A DNA stretch of 7,887 nt, taken from assembly GCA_003695005.1 (NCBI GenBank), contig RFJE01000056.1:1-7887 (forward strand), written 5' to 3'. The notes beneath the pieces are model-generated. The model was not told the DNA's origin. It worked only from the letters and a program-made list of their open reading frames with translations, and made no database searches. Position numbers and translations under genes: made by a program. Source of the DNA: Candidatus Hydrogenedentota bacterium. Its GTDB lineage: Bacteria > Spirochaetota > Leptospiria > Turneriellales > J094. Shown one piece after another: positions 1 through 6,058 of this stretch; position 1 is the stretch's first letter; every line of letters begins with the position of its first letter.

Positions 1-1
1 C

Positions 2-178
2 TTAACGATACAGGAAGTAAATAAAAACAAATTTCGGGTTCAAATTATACCGGAAACAATTGCGCGAACCAATATCTCTCATTGGACAAAAGGATATCAG
101 GTAAATATAGAAACAGATTATCTCTTAAAAGCTGTTTTTTATCGAATGCAAGACTTGATTCCGAAGTTTTCTACTTGA
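2..178 (+). CDS. ribE: Riboflavin synthase alpha chain, C-terminal part
   Basis: This is the last 58 residues of an open frame that enters from the left edge and ends at TGA 176-178. The reading LTIQEV near the edge, then FRVQIIPETIARTN, then GYQVNIETDYLLKAVF follows the C-terminal lumazine-binding repeat of riboflavin synthase, where the family reads roughly LTVNEV, F.V.LIPHT, VNLEVD.LAKYV. The enzyme dismutates two 6,7-dimethyl-8-ribityllumazine molecules to riboflavin in the cytosol. Full proteins are about 200-215 residues, so about three quarters lies outside the window. The stop is 29 nt before the next plus-strand start, with no terminator-like hairpin, so read-through into that gene is possible. 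Identification rests on recalled family pattern, not an alignment. Confidence 0.82.
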   Translation, partial: LTIQEVNKNKFRVQIIPETIARTNISHWTKGYQVNIETDYLLKAVFYRMQDLIPKFST

Positions 179-207
179 CTCGCATACACTTTCTCTAAGA
201 AAAGAAT

Positions 208-1668
208 ATGCGAAAAAGAAAATTATTGGTACTCTTTTTTATCATTTCTAGTTTTCTCTACTCCTTTTCAGTCATGGATATTGAAAACCCAAGAAAGCGC
301 TATGCTTGGGTCACAGCAGATACGAGCGTACTTTCGCTTAATACGCAGCGAAAATTAAACCAAATGCTCGATAATTTAGAAAAAAAGACAGGAATTGAAT
401 TTTCTGTAGTAGCAAAACAAAATATTCCGGTGAACAACTTAAAAGAATTTGCATACGAATTATTTAACACATGGAAAATTGGGAAAGCAGATAAAAATAA
501 TGGTCTTTTGTTTATTATGGCTGTCAAGCAACGCAAGTGGGCTTTTGAAACAGGTTATGGCTTAGAAGCGGTTTTACCAGATTCTTTGCAAGGTAGCATA
601 GCTCGCGAAAAAATGATACCCTACTTTAAGCAAGGCAATTATGATAAAGGCATTTACGAGGGGGTAGAAACCATTGTACAAAAATTATTATCGGTAGATC
701 AAAGTTTAATTGGAGCAGAAGCGCCGGAGCAAGAAGGAAAACCGGATCAGCCTTTGGAAAGATTGTTACCTTTTGAGCGATTTCCGATTTTTTTTTATCT
801 ATCATGCTTAATTTATCTATCGATTTGGTTTGTAGTTTTTCTGGCTCTTAAAAAACCAAATTCTGTAGAAAAGTATTATAAAATAAAAATGCTTTTTGAG
901 CTTCTTTTGCTCTGGGGTTTTCAAGTCGTGCTGTTTTTTTTTCCTGTGGTGATATTTATTTTTTTTCTTGTGACAATGGGCGTAACTGCAGCCTACTCCT
1001 TCTACATCATAAAGCGCTGGGATCATTTTCATGAATCTCCGGAAAACCTTAGCAAACATAAAGCAGGAATAGGAAAATTTATTCTTGTCCTTCTTTTATA
1101 TGCTGGTTATTTTTCTTTTGAGCTAAACTCATTTTGGGGCTTTATTTCTTTACTTGTTTGGGCTACACAATTTATTCCCTTTGCCCGAATCAGTAAGAAT
1201 ATCCGATACGGCAAACATCCCTGTGAACATTGTGGGTCTGCCATGCGTCTTTTAACTGAGGAAGAAGAAGACACCTTTTTATCGGACGGACAAGAGAAAG
1301 AAGAACAAATCCATTCTGTTGAATATGACGTTTGGTTTTGCGAAAAATGCGAAAATATTCGACTTGAGCAATATATTCAGTCGGGAAATGCATCGAAATG
1401 TCCAAAATGTAACTTTATTACCTATATTTTAGTGCAGGATAAGGTGCTAAAAGCCCCCACTTATTCCTCTAGTGGGAAGGGGGTTTTAATTTTTAAATGC
1501 CAAAATTGTAACTATGAATATAAGAGTTACTATACCATTCCTAAAAAATCATCTTCGAGCAGCTCTAGCGGGGGTGGTTTTAGTAGCGGAGGAGGAAGTT
1601 TTAGTAGTGGCGGTGGTAGTTTCGGTGGTGGCAGTTCGGGGGGTGGAGGGGCATCAGGAGGGTGGTAG
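208..1668 (+). CDS. TPM-domain membrane protein with two zinc ribbons and Gly/Ser-rich C-terminus
   Basis: The 486-residue protein starts with a basic, hydrophobic segment (1-22) that looks like a signal peptide or anchor. A TPM domain follows at about 33-160 (AWVTADTSVLS, then FNTWKIGKADKNNGLL, then ETGYGLEAVLPDSL, then YFKQGNYDKGI). Hydrophobic helices lie near 193-214, 230-268 (probably two) and 290-325 (probably two). Four CxxC pairs follow: C339/C342 with C378/C381, and C398/C401 with C431/C434, consistent with two zinc ribbons. The tail (448-486) repeats GGGSFSS-like units and ends GASGGW, a common ending in TPM/YgcG-like proteins. TPM proteins sit in membranes; phosphatase activity is reported for the plant TLP18.3 member, but bacterial roles are mostly unknown, so no reaction is assigned. 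The ribosome-binding site is weak (AAGAAAAG). The zinc ribbons are the unusual part. Confidence 0.85.
   Translation: MRKRKLLVLFFIISSFLYSFSVMDIENPRKRYAWVTADTSVLSLNTQRKLNQMLDNLEKKTGIEFSVVAKQNIPVNNLKEFAYELFNTWKIGKADKNNGLLFIMAVKQRKWAFETGYGLEAVLPDSLQGSIAREKMIPYFKQGNYDKGIYEGVETIVQKLLSVDQSLIGAEAPEQEGKPDQPLERLLPFERFPIFFYLSCLIYLSIWFVVFLALKKPNSVEKYYKIKMLFELLLLWGFQVVLFFFPVVIFIFFLVTMGVTAAYSFYIIKRWDHFHESPENLSKHKAGIGKFILVLLLYAGYFSFELNSFWGFISLLVWATQFIPFARISKNIRYGKHPCEHCGSAMRLLTEEEEDTFLSDGQEKEEQIHSVEYDVWFCEKCENIRLEQYIQSGNASKCPKCNFITYILVQDKVLKAPTYSSSGKGVLIFKCQNCNYEYKSYYTIPKKSSSSSSSGGGFSSGGGSFSSGGGSFGGGSSGGGGASGGW
1559..1665 (+). repeat. Gly/Ser-coding degenerate tandem repeat
   Basis: The 3' end of the TPM gene encodes imperfect seven-residue units of the form GGGSFSS, repeated about three times and then breaking down into mixed Gly/Ser runs. 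The copies use different synonymous codons (GGA, GGT, GGC, AGT, AGC), so selection appears to act on the peptide and the DNA copies are not recent. The same DNA gives a low-complexity open frame in another phase, which is an artefact. Confidence 0.7.
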
Positions 1669-1675
1669 CAAATCC

Positions 1676-1703
1676 TTGACAGAAACAATCAGATATTTTA
1701 AAT
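1676..1703 (+). promoter_or_regulatory. Candidate sigma70-type promoter for the STAS pair
   Basis: A perfect TTGACA lies at 1676-1681, just after the TPM stop codon. Sixteen bases later comes TTAAAT (1698-1703), a four-of-six match to the -10 consensus; TAAATA one base further gives a 17-base spacer but a poorer match. Transcription would begin around 1709-1711, next to the ATG at 1712, so the transcript would have almost no leader. Alternatively the STAS genes are read through from the TPM gene, and the TAGG at 1703-1706 then serves as a weak ribosome-binding site. The weak -10 keeps confidence moderate. Confidence 0.45.
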
Positions 1704-1711
1704 AGGTTTTA

Positions 1712-2041
1712 ATGATTTCGAAAAAAGAAGTAAATGGAGTGCTACTTTTAACCGTGGAACAAGAAAGAGTGGACATGGTTATTTCAAGACAATTTAAGGA
1801 AGAACTCCTCGAATCGATTCAAGAAAAACCAGCCAATGTAATTTTAAATTTATCGAATGTACAATACTTAGACTCTTCTGCACTCGGAACTTTAGTGGCA
1901 TTTTTACGAGAAATAAAAAAATATGGTGGAACTTTAAAATTATGTAGCTTATCGAGCACCCTTATGACTTTAATGAGTCTATCGAAATTAGATGCCATGT
2001 TTAAAATTTATGATACTTGCGAGGAAGCTTTAGGATCATGA
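1712..2041 (+). CDS. STAS-domain protein, anti-sigma factor antagonist-like (first of pair)
   Basis: This 109-residue protein is a single STAS domain with no extra domains, the size of SpoIIAA or RsbV. The pattern VILNLSNVQYLDSSALGTL (43-61) matches the family core; in SpoIIAA the serine directly after the aspartate is the one phosphorylated, which corresponds to Ser55 here. The C-terminal part (LKLCSLSSTLMTLMSLSKLDAMF, residues 76-98) fits the later strand and helix. Such proteins bind an anti-sigma kinase or another regulator when unphosphorylated. No kinase, phosphatase or sigma factor is encoded nearby, so the partner is unknown and a sigma factor need not be the target. The stop overlaps the start of the next STAS gene (ATGA). 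Confidence 0.9.
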   Translation: MISKKEVNGVLLLTVEQERVDMVISRQFKEELLESIQEKPANVILNLSNVQYLDSSALGTLVAFLREIKKYGGTLKLCSLSSTLMTLMSLSKLDAMFKIYDTCEEALGS

Positions 2042-2403
2042 AAAATAGTCATGAACTCATTGAGGTAGAAACATATTCTGCAGATGATCCTATTGTTGTG
2101 GTTAAAGTCCTAAGTACACGGGTGAGTTTTCCAGAAGTTCCCCAAATTAAGAAAGAAATTTTAAAAGTCAGTCGGGTCAACCCAGTAAAAGTTATTCTTG
2201 ATTTAAAGAGAGTAAACTATTTAGACTCTGCCGCTCTTGGAATGTTATTTCAAGTGCAGAGTCGCTTTGCAAAAACAAGCATCGAGTTATGTTTAGCGAA
2301 TATTAATCGGACAATTCAAACCGTTCTTTCTTTGACTAAATCAGACAAATTACTTTCTGTCTACAAGTCTGTCGAAGACGCTTTAAGACAAACTAACGTT
2401 TAG
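2038..2403 (+). CDS. STAS-domain protein, anti-sigma factor antagonist-like (second of pair)
   Basis: A second STAS domain of 121 residues. The open frame reaches back to a TTG at 2017, but the ATG at 2038 overlaps the upstream TGA in an ATGA junction and is preferred; GAGG at 2021-2024 could serve as a distant ribosome-binding site, so coupling to the first gene is likely. The core [19 protein letters not shown] (52-70) keeps the serine after the aspartate (Ser64) that matches the SpoIIAA phosphorylation site. The two proteins are clearly related but diverged, so they are paralogues and probably have different partners or switch states. The final 11 bp overlap the end of rpsI on the other strand. 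Confidence 0.88.
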   Translation: MKNSHELIEVETYSADDPIVVVKVLSTRVSFPEVPQIKKEILKVSRVNPVKVILDLKRVNYLDSAALGMLFQVQSRFAKTSIELCLANINRTIQTVLSLTKSDKLLSVYKSVEDALRQTNV

Positions 2404-2839
2404 AGAACTGAGGAGCTCGTCTTGCTTTATGGAGCCCGTATTTTTTTCGTTCTACCATACGTGGATCCCGAGTTAGCATACCATTTTTACGCAATGTAGA
2501 ATGCAAATTAGGATCATGAGCTTCTAGTGCACGAGCTACTCCTAAACGAATAGCCCCAGCTTGGCCTGTGGGACCACCACCATACACATTGACTGTAACA
2601 TCAAACTCTGCTTCCTTGCCTGTAACTACTAATGGTGATTTAGCAATTACTTGCCAGGCCTTACGCGGGAAGTACTCTTCTAATGATCGCTTATTGACAA
2701 TAAATTTTCCACTCCCCTTTACTACTTTCACGCGTGCTACACTTGTTTTTCTTCTTCCTGTAAATAAATCCTCAGGTTTTCGATTTCTTTTTTCTTGTTT
2801 AACAGATTCTTGTTCTAAAGTTTCTACTGTTTCGCTCAT
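2393..2839 (-). CDS. rpsI: 30S ribosomal protein S9 (uS9)
   Basis: This is ribosomal protein uS9, a small-subunit protein whose C-terminal tail reaches towards the P-site tRNA. Diagnostic segments are [11 protein letters not shown] (27-37), RSLEEYF (51-57), [14 protein letters not shown] (87-100), and the basic ending [17 protein letters not shown], which is intact. At 148 residues it is about 18 longer than the E. coli protein; the extra part is a charged N-terminal stretch. The start is supported by AAGGA eight bases upstream. It follows rplM by 12 bases, the usual rplM-rpsI order. Its stop codon (reverse of 2393-2395) lies within the last codons of the convergent STAS gene, leaving no space for a terminator between them. 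Confidence 0.97.
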   Translation of the reverse strand: MSETVETLEQESVKQEKRNRKPEDLFTGRRKTSVARVKVVKGSGKFIVNKRSLEEYFPRKAWQVIAKSPLVVTGKEAEFDVTVNVYGGGPTGQAGAIRLGVARALEAHDPNLHSTLRKNGMLTRDPRMVERKKYGLHKARRAPQFSKR

Positions 2840-2851
2840 AATATATCCTTT

Positions 2852-3304
2852 TTACGCTGATAGTTCAATCTTTTCTGGCTTTAATGCTTGTAAATTATGA
2901 TTTTCGTCAGGAAAAACCCTTACTTTTTTTAATAACTTCCTGGATAAGCGATTTTTCGGGAGCATTCCTTTTAAAGCATGTAAAATTACCTTACTGGGGT
3001 CTTTTTGCAATTGATCTTGCAAGGTTGTCTTACGCAGGCCTCCCATATATCCCGTATGCCGAATATATTCTTTTTGCTGCATTTTATTTCCAGTGACTTT
3101 AATTTTTGCAGCATTAACAATAACGAAGTTTTCTCCCATGTAAACTCCTGGTTGGTAATTAGGCAAATGCTTTCCTTGCAAGCGAAACGCAATTTGGCTT
3201 ACCAATCTTCCGAGTGTCTTACCTTCTGCATCAATAAGCACCCAGTAGGGTTCAATATTTTCTTTTTTGGTAACTGTTGTTTGTTGGCCGTATAATGGAT
3301 TCAT
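2852..3304 (-). CDS. rplM: 50S ribosomal protein L13 (uL13)
   Basis: This is ribosomal protein uL13, an early-assembling protein of the large subunit. From the ATG at 3304 it has 150 residues, close to the usual 142-150. Diagnostic parts are YWVLIDAEGKTLGRL near the N-terminus, GENFVIVNAAKIKVTGNK, YIRHTGYMGGLR, and KGMLPKNRLSRKLLKKVRVF. The frame is open to a GTG at 3328, giving eight more residues, but neither start has a convincing Shine-Dalgarno sequence; the ATG fits family length better. The gene is divergent from the adenylate cyclase, with 51 bp between the two chosen starts, so both promoters must share this small region. It is co-transcribed with rpsI. Confidence 0.95.
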   Translation of the reverse strand: MNPLYGQQTTVTKKENIEPYWVLIDAEGKTLGRLVSQIAFRLQGKHLPNYQPGVYMGENFVIVNAAKIKVTGNKMQQKEYIRHTGYMGGLRKTTLQDQLQKDPSKVILHALKGMLPKNRLSRKLLKKVRVFPDENHNLQALKPEKIELSA

Positions 3305-3318
3305 GGAGTCATGTTTTA

Positions 3319-3345
3319 AACTTGACACAGCTTGTCGAGCAAGTT
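3319..3345. repeat. Inverted repeat across the cyclase promoter
   Basis: AACTTG (3319-3324) and CAAGTT (3340-3345) are perfect inverted six-base arms separated by 15 bases. They cover the start of the -35 box and the edge of the -10 box. Shorter inverted pairs also lie between them (GACA with TGTC; CTTG with CAAG). A regulator bound here would cover both the cyclase and the rplM promoter regions. Short arms of this kind also arise by chance, so operator status is only a possibility. Confidence 0.3.
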
Positions 3346-3350
3346 ATACT
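3322..3350 (+). promoter_or_regulatory. Near-consensus sigma70 promoter for the adenylate cyclase gene
   Basis: TTGACA (3322-3327, six of six) and TATACT (3345-3350, five of six) are separated by exactly 17 bases, the optimal spacing. Transcription should start about six or seven bases past the -10 box, at 3356-3358, which coincides with the ATG at 3356. No Shine-Dalgarno sequence precedes this ATG, consistent with a leaderless or almost leaderless mRNA. The alternative TTG start at 3332 would lie upstream of the predicted transcript start, which argues against it. Confidence 0.75.
3343..3348 (-). promoter_or_regulatory. Candidate -10 element for rplM-rpsI, sharing bases with the cyclase -10 box
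   Basis: On the minus strand these bases read TATAAC, a five-of-six match to the -10 consensus. The hexamer 17 bases upstream (TGATTT) is a poor -35 box. Transcription would start near 3336, giving a leader of about 30 nt before the ATG at 3304. The site overlaps the plus-strand TATACT by four bases, so polymerase could probably serve only one direction at a time. A second option is TTGCTC, 17 bases, TTAAAA closer to the gene, with weaker matches. Confidence 0.35.
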
Positions 3351-3355
3351 TTTAC

Positions 3356-4750
3356 ATGGACAACAAAATCAGCTTATGGAAAAACCTTTTTGGTGAGCGT
3401 TTTAGTCAAAAATGGGATAAAGTTCGATATTACGGGATTGAGCAAAATTTATCTTTACCCGAGAAAAAAAGAGAGTTAATTACAAACGAAATAGCACTTT
3501 TAATTACTATCATGAATTTTATTGTCATGGGTTTTTATTTTATTGGTTCTTTAGTTACGGATTATCCTAGAGCTTATCTCTATTTGCTCATCGTAGCTGG
3601 TTTTGCCTTCATTAGTATTTTTTTATCAAGACCGTACGTAAAACCTTCTATTTTTAAAACAGCTTTTTATGGAAGTATATTACTCGTTTTAGTTTTTGCC
3701 TCGCTCTTTGCAGGAAGTAAGGCCAATATCCACTTAATTTTATCAGCTTCGATTTTAGCTCCCTTTGTTACTTTGCAAAAATCTGAAAAGACCCTTTTAG
3801 TACTTGGTGTTGCAATGAATATTTTGTTTACAATCGTTTTAGTGGTAGCTTTTAATTTCATGGATCCCTTATTCCCTCTCAATGGGTTTGCACTGTATTT
3901 AACGCAAACTGCAATGTTTTCCTTTTATTTAATACCCGTATTAGGTTTTGGACATTTTGTATGGAAAGAAACCCATTTATTAGAGGAATATCTGGAAAAT
4001 GAGAAAAATAAATCTGATTTATTACTAAAAAGTATTTTACCGGAGACCATAGCCGAAGAGCTTAAAAATACAGGTCATTCTGAGCCTCGTTATTATGATC
4101 AAGCTACCGTCCTTTTTACAGATTTTGTAGGTTTTACTAAAGTAAGTGCTAATCTTACCCCCCAAAAACTTGTCGGAGAATTAGATTTATGTTTTTCTTA
4201 TTTTGATAGCGTAATGAAGAAGTATGGTCTCGAAAAATTAAAAACCATTGGCGATGCTTACATGGCCGTTGCTGGTATCCCTATTGAAAAAAAAACTCAT
4301 GCTATTGACGCTGTCATGGCAGCTCTCGAAATTCGAGAAATTATGCGATATATGAAAGAATTTCGTAAAGCAGAGGAAGATTTCTTTTGGGAAATTCGTA
4401 TAGGCCTGCATAGTGGGCCTTTAGTCGCGGGAATTATTGGGGAAGAAAAATTTGCCTACGACGTTTGGGGTGATACTGTGAACACGGCTTCTCGCATGGA
4501 ATCGGCAGGCAAAGCAGATAGTATTAATATCTCGAAAGAAACGTATGAGTTAATTAAAGATTTTTTTCAATGTGAATATCGCGGAAAAATTGCGGTTAAG
4601 AATATAGGGAAGCTAGAAATGTATTTTGTCCATGGTTTAAAAGAACAGTACTCCCATACTCATACAGTTTTAAGTCCAAATGAACGATTTTTACAAGAAT
4701 ATAAAAAACTATGCTTACCAAAGAATACGAGTACCAAAAATGATCTCTAA
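3356..4750 (+). CDS. Membrane-bound class III adenylate cyclase
   Basis: This enzyme should convert ATP to cAMP at the inner membrane. Counting from the ATG at 3356 (464 residues), six hydrophobic helices lie near 45-67, 74-91, 100-120, 123-139, 145-168 and 178-202, followed by a short linker (about 203-240) and the cyclase catalytic domain (about 248-430). All canonical class III residues are seen: metal-binding Asp256 (FTDFVGF) and Asp300 (TIGDAYM), adenine-selecting Lys296 and Asp369, and transition-state Asn376 and Arg380 (VNTASRME). Their spacings equal those of Mycobacterium tuberculosis Rv1625c. Lys plus Asp indicates ATP rather than GTP. One catalytic domain implies a homodimer. An open frame begins at TTG 3332, but promoter position favours the ATG. 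Confidence 0.93.
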   Translation: MDNKISLWKNLFGERFSQKWDKVRYYGIEQNLSLPEKKRELITNEIALLITIMNFIVMGFYFIGSLVTDYPRAYLYLLIVAGFAFISIFLSRPYVKPSIFKTAFYGSILLVLVFASLFAGSKANIHLILSASILAPFVTLQKSEKTLLVLGVAMNILFTIVLVVAFNFMDPLFPLNGFALYLTQTAMFSFYLIPVLGFGHFVWKETHLLEEYLENEKNKSDLLLKSILPETIAEELKNTGHSEPRYYDQATVLFTDFVGFTKVSANLTPQKLVGELDLCFSYFDSVMKKYGLEKLKTIGDAYMAVAGIPIEKKTHAIDAVMAALEIREIMRYMKEFRKAEEDFFWEIRIGLHSGPLVAGIIGEEKFAYDVWGDTVNTASRMESAGKADSINISKETYELIKDFFQCEYRGKIAVKNIGKLEMYFVHGLKEQYSHTHTVLSPNERFLQEYKKLCLPKNTSTKNDL

Positions 4751-4763
4751 ATAATCCATTTTT

Positions 4764-5717
4764 TTAAAAAAGTTTCATCAGTCGAACAATTTGTTCACCC
4801 ATCCGTCTTCCTTCGTCGTATGTTTTTTGAACTCCATCGGGATCTGTATAGTCCCATGTATTTACAGGCAAAGAACCATCAGGATAAGCATAGTAAATTT
4901 TTTGTAGTAATGGTTTTTCCCGCTCTAGTAATGATTTTTCAAAAAAGATGCGAGTCATTTTTCTATAGTAAACAGCAATTACAAAATCCACCTCCTTTGC
5001 AATATGTCGGACTGGTAAATTGTTCATAATTCCGCCATCAAGATAATAATAACCATCAAAAAGCTTTTGTACACTTGTAACAGGTGGCGCACTACTCGAT
5101 GCTAAAATAGCATCTTCTATTTTTTCCGGTGTATCTAATTCTTTTTCCGTAAATATAACCTCACGTAATCCTTCCTCCTCTGCAATTTTTGACATCAAAG
5201 GCTCATAAATTCCTTTTTCATTATTAGCATTTTCTTTCCGAAAGGCATTTACAATCCGCACCATAAAGGAAGTAAGCCTCATTTTATTTTCATCGGGCTC
5301 TAAATGTCGTGGCAATCGTAATGCATTGAATACAAAGTGAATTTTACTCGATTGTAATTTTTGCATATTCAAATGCTTCGCAACAATATAGCGATACATC
5401 CTTTCATGAGGAAATGGTTTCTTCCCTGTTACTAAATCACTCATATAAAAGTTTGATGGATTTTTTCGAACAAGATCACAAAATTCAGCAACTAAATCAT
5501 CCGGCGAAGTACTAAAAAGAGAAAGTCCCATGGCTGTCCCTGCAGAAGTTCCGCTAATCGATCGAATAGGCAAGCCCGCTTGCGTTAAAACTGAACCGAC
5601 CCCTAAACCAAAAAAAGCCTTACAACCACCACCGGCAATGGTGAGCCCCATTTTGGGCTTGCCTGTAATGATGTCAAAGAAATGCGATAGGTCGGATACG
5701 AAATCAGTAGGATTCAT
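4764..5717 (-). CDS. Patatin-like phospholipase
   Basis: This 317-residue protein has the patatin Ser-Asp dyad. The oxyanion-hole motif GGGCKAF lies at 29-35, the nucleophile elbow GTSAG at 56-60 (Ser58), ILASSSAPP at 204-212, and the catalytic aspartate in DGG at 227-229 (Asp227). Patatin enzymes hydrolyse acyl esters of phospholipids or other lipids. There is no signal peptide, so it is probably cytosolic or bound to the inner face of the membrane. Its ATG overlaps the stop of the small membrane-protein gene (ATGA) and no Shine-Dalgarno sequence is visible, suggesting translational coupling. It is the last gene of the amidase operon and converges on the cyclase gene with a 13-bp gap. Substrate unknown. 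Confidence 0.9.
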   Translation of the reverse strand: MNPTDFVSDLSHFFDIITGKPKMGLTIAGGGCKAFFGLGVGSVLTQAGLPIRSISGTSAGTAMGLSLFSTSPDDLVAEFCDLVRKNPSNFYMSDLVTGKKPFPHERMYRYIVAKHLNMQKLQSSKIHFVFNALRLPRHLEPDENKMRLTSFMVRIVNAFRKENANNEKGIYEPLMSKIAEEEGLREVIFTEKELDTPEKIEDAILASSSAPPVTSVQKLFDGYYYLDGGIMNNLPVRHIAKEVDFVIAVYYRKMTRIFFEKSLLEREKPLLQKIYYAYPDGSLPVNTWDYTDPDGVQKTYDEGRRMGEQIVRLMKLF

Positions 5718-6058
5718 TTTTGGTTTAAGTTATTTTTGCCAAACACTAAACCTAAAGATTCTTCAATAGAACCGCGAATTAACTCCACTGCATTTTTTAC
5801 ATCGGGGGAAATAGATGTAACTTCCATAAGCCCCTGTATCATCCCTGTCTTAACCTTTTCCTGAAATAAAGGTAATTTTTCATCCACAGCTTCCATGACC
5901 CCTTGTTTTACTTTTTCACCAACTAAATTGGCTACGTTTTCTAGCTCGTGGTCTAGCTTTTGCTTCTTCCACTTTTGAACAGCCAATAGCATCAAAAGAC
6001 CTGTTAAAATAGAACTGAATAGGGACGATATCACAATAGCTATTATGATTTCACTCAT
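5714..6058 (-). CDS. Small single-helix membrane protein, unrecognised
   Basis: This 114-residue protein is not recognised. The frame is open further upstream to 6115, but the ATG at 6058 overlaps the amidase stop (ATGA), is preceded by AGAGG about ten bases away, and begins directly before a hydrophobic helix, so it is the better start. One membrane helix (about 4-27) is followed by a basic patch (WKKQKLDHE) and then charged, amphipathic helical sequence to the end, with loosely similar segments at about 48-56 and 69-77. The topology suggests a short anchor with a helical domain, probably on the cytosolic side by the positive-inside rule. Its tight coupling to both enzymes suggests it recruits or regulates them; this is inference. 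Confidence 0.75.
   Translation of the reverse strand: MSEIIIAIVISSLFSSILTGLLMLLAVQKWKKQKLDHELENVANLVGEKVKQGVMEAVDEKLPLFQEKVKTGMIQGLMEVTSISPDVKNAVELIRGSIEESLGLVFGKNNLNQK

Noticed and set aside
1514..1705. Open frame overlapping the end of the TPM gene
   Set aside because: It is an out-of-phase reading of the Gly/Ser repeat, giving low-complexity Val/Ala/Glu sequence with no domain.
2038..2403. Loss of the phosphorylation serine in the second STAS protein (DSAALG)
   Set aside because: The serine phosphorylated in SpoIIAA is the one right after the aspartate, which is kept here; only the following serine is replaced.
2568..3295. Several plus-strand open frames across rpsI and rplM
   Set aside because: They are antisense to two clearly conserved ribosomal genes and show no recognisable domains.
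4757..4772. T7A6 symmetric run between the cyclase and patatin 3' ends, considered as a two-way terminator
   Set aside because: It has only A-T pairs, no loop and no GC stem, so a stable intrinsic terminator hairpin is not supported.
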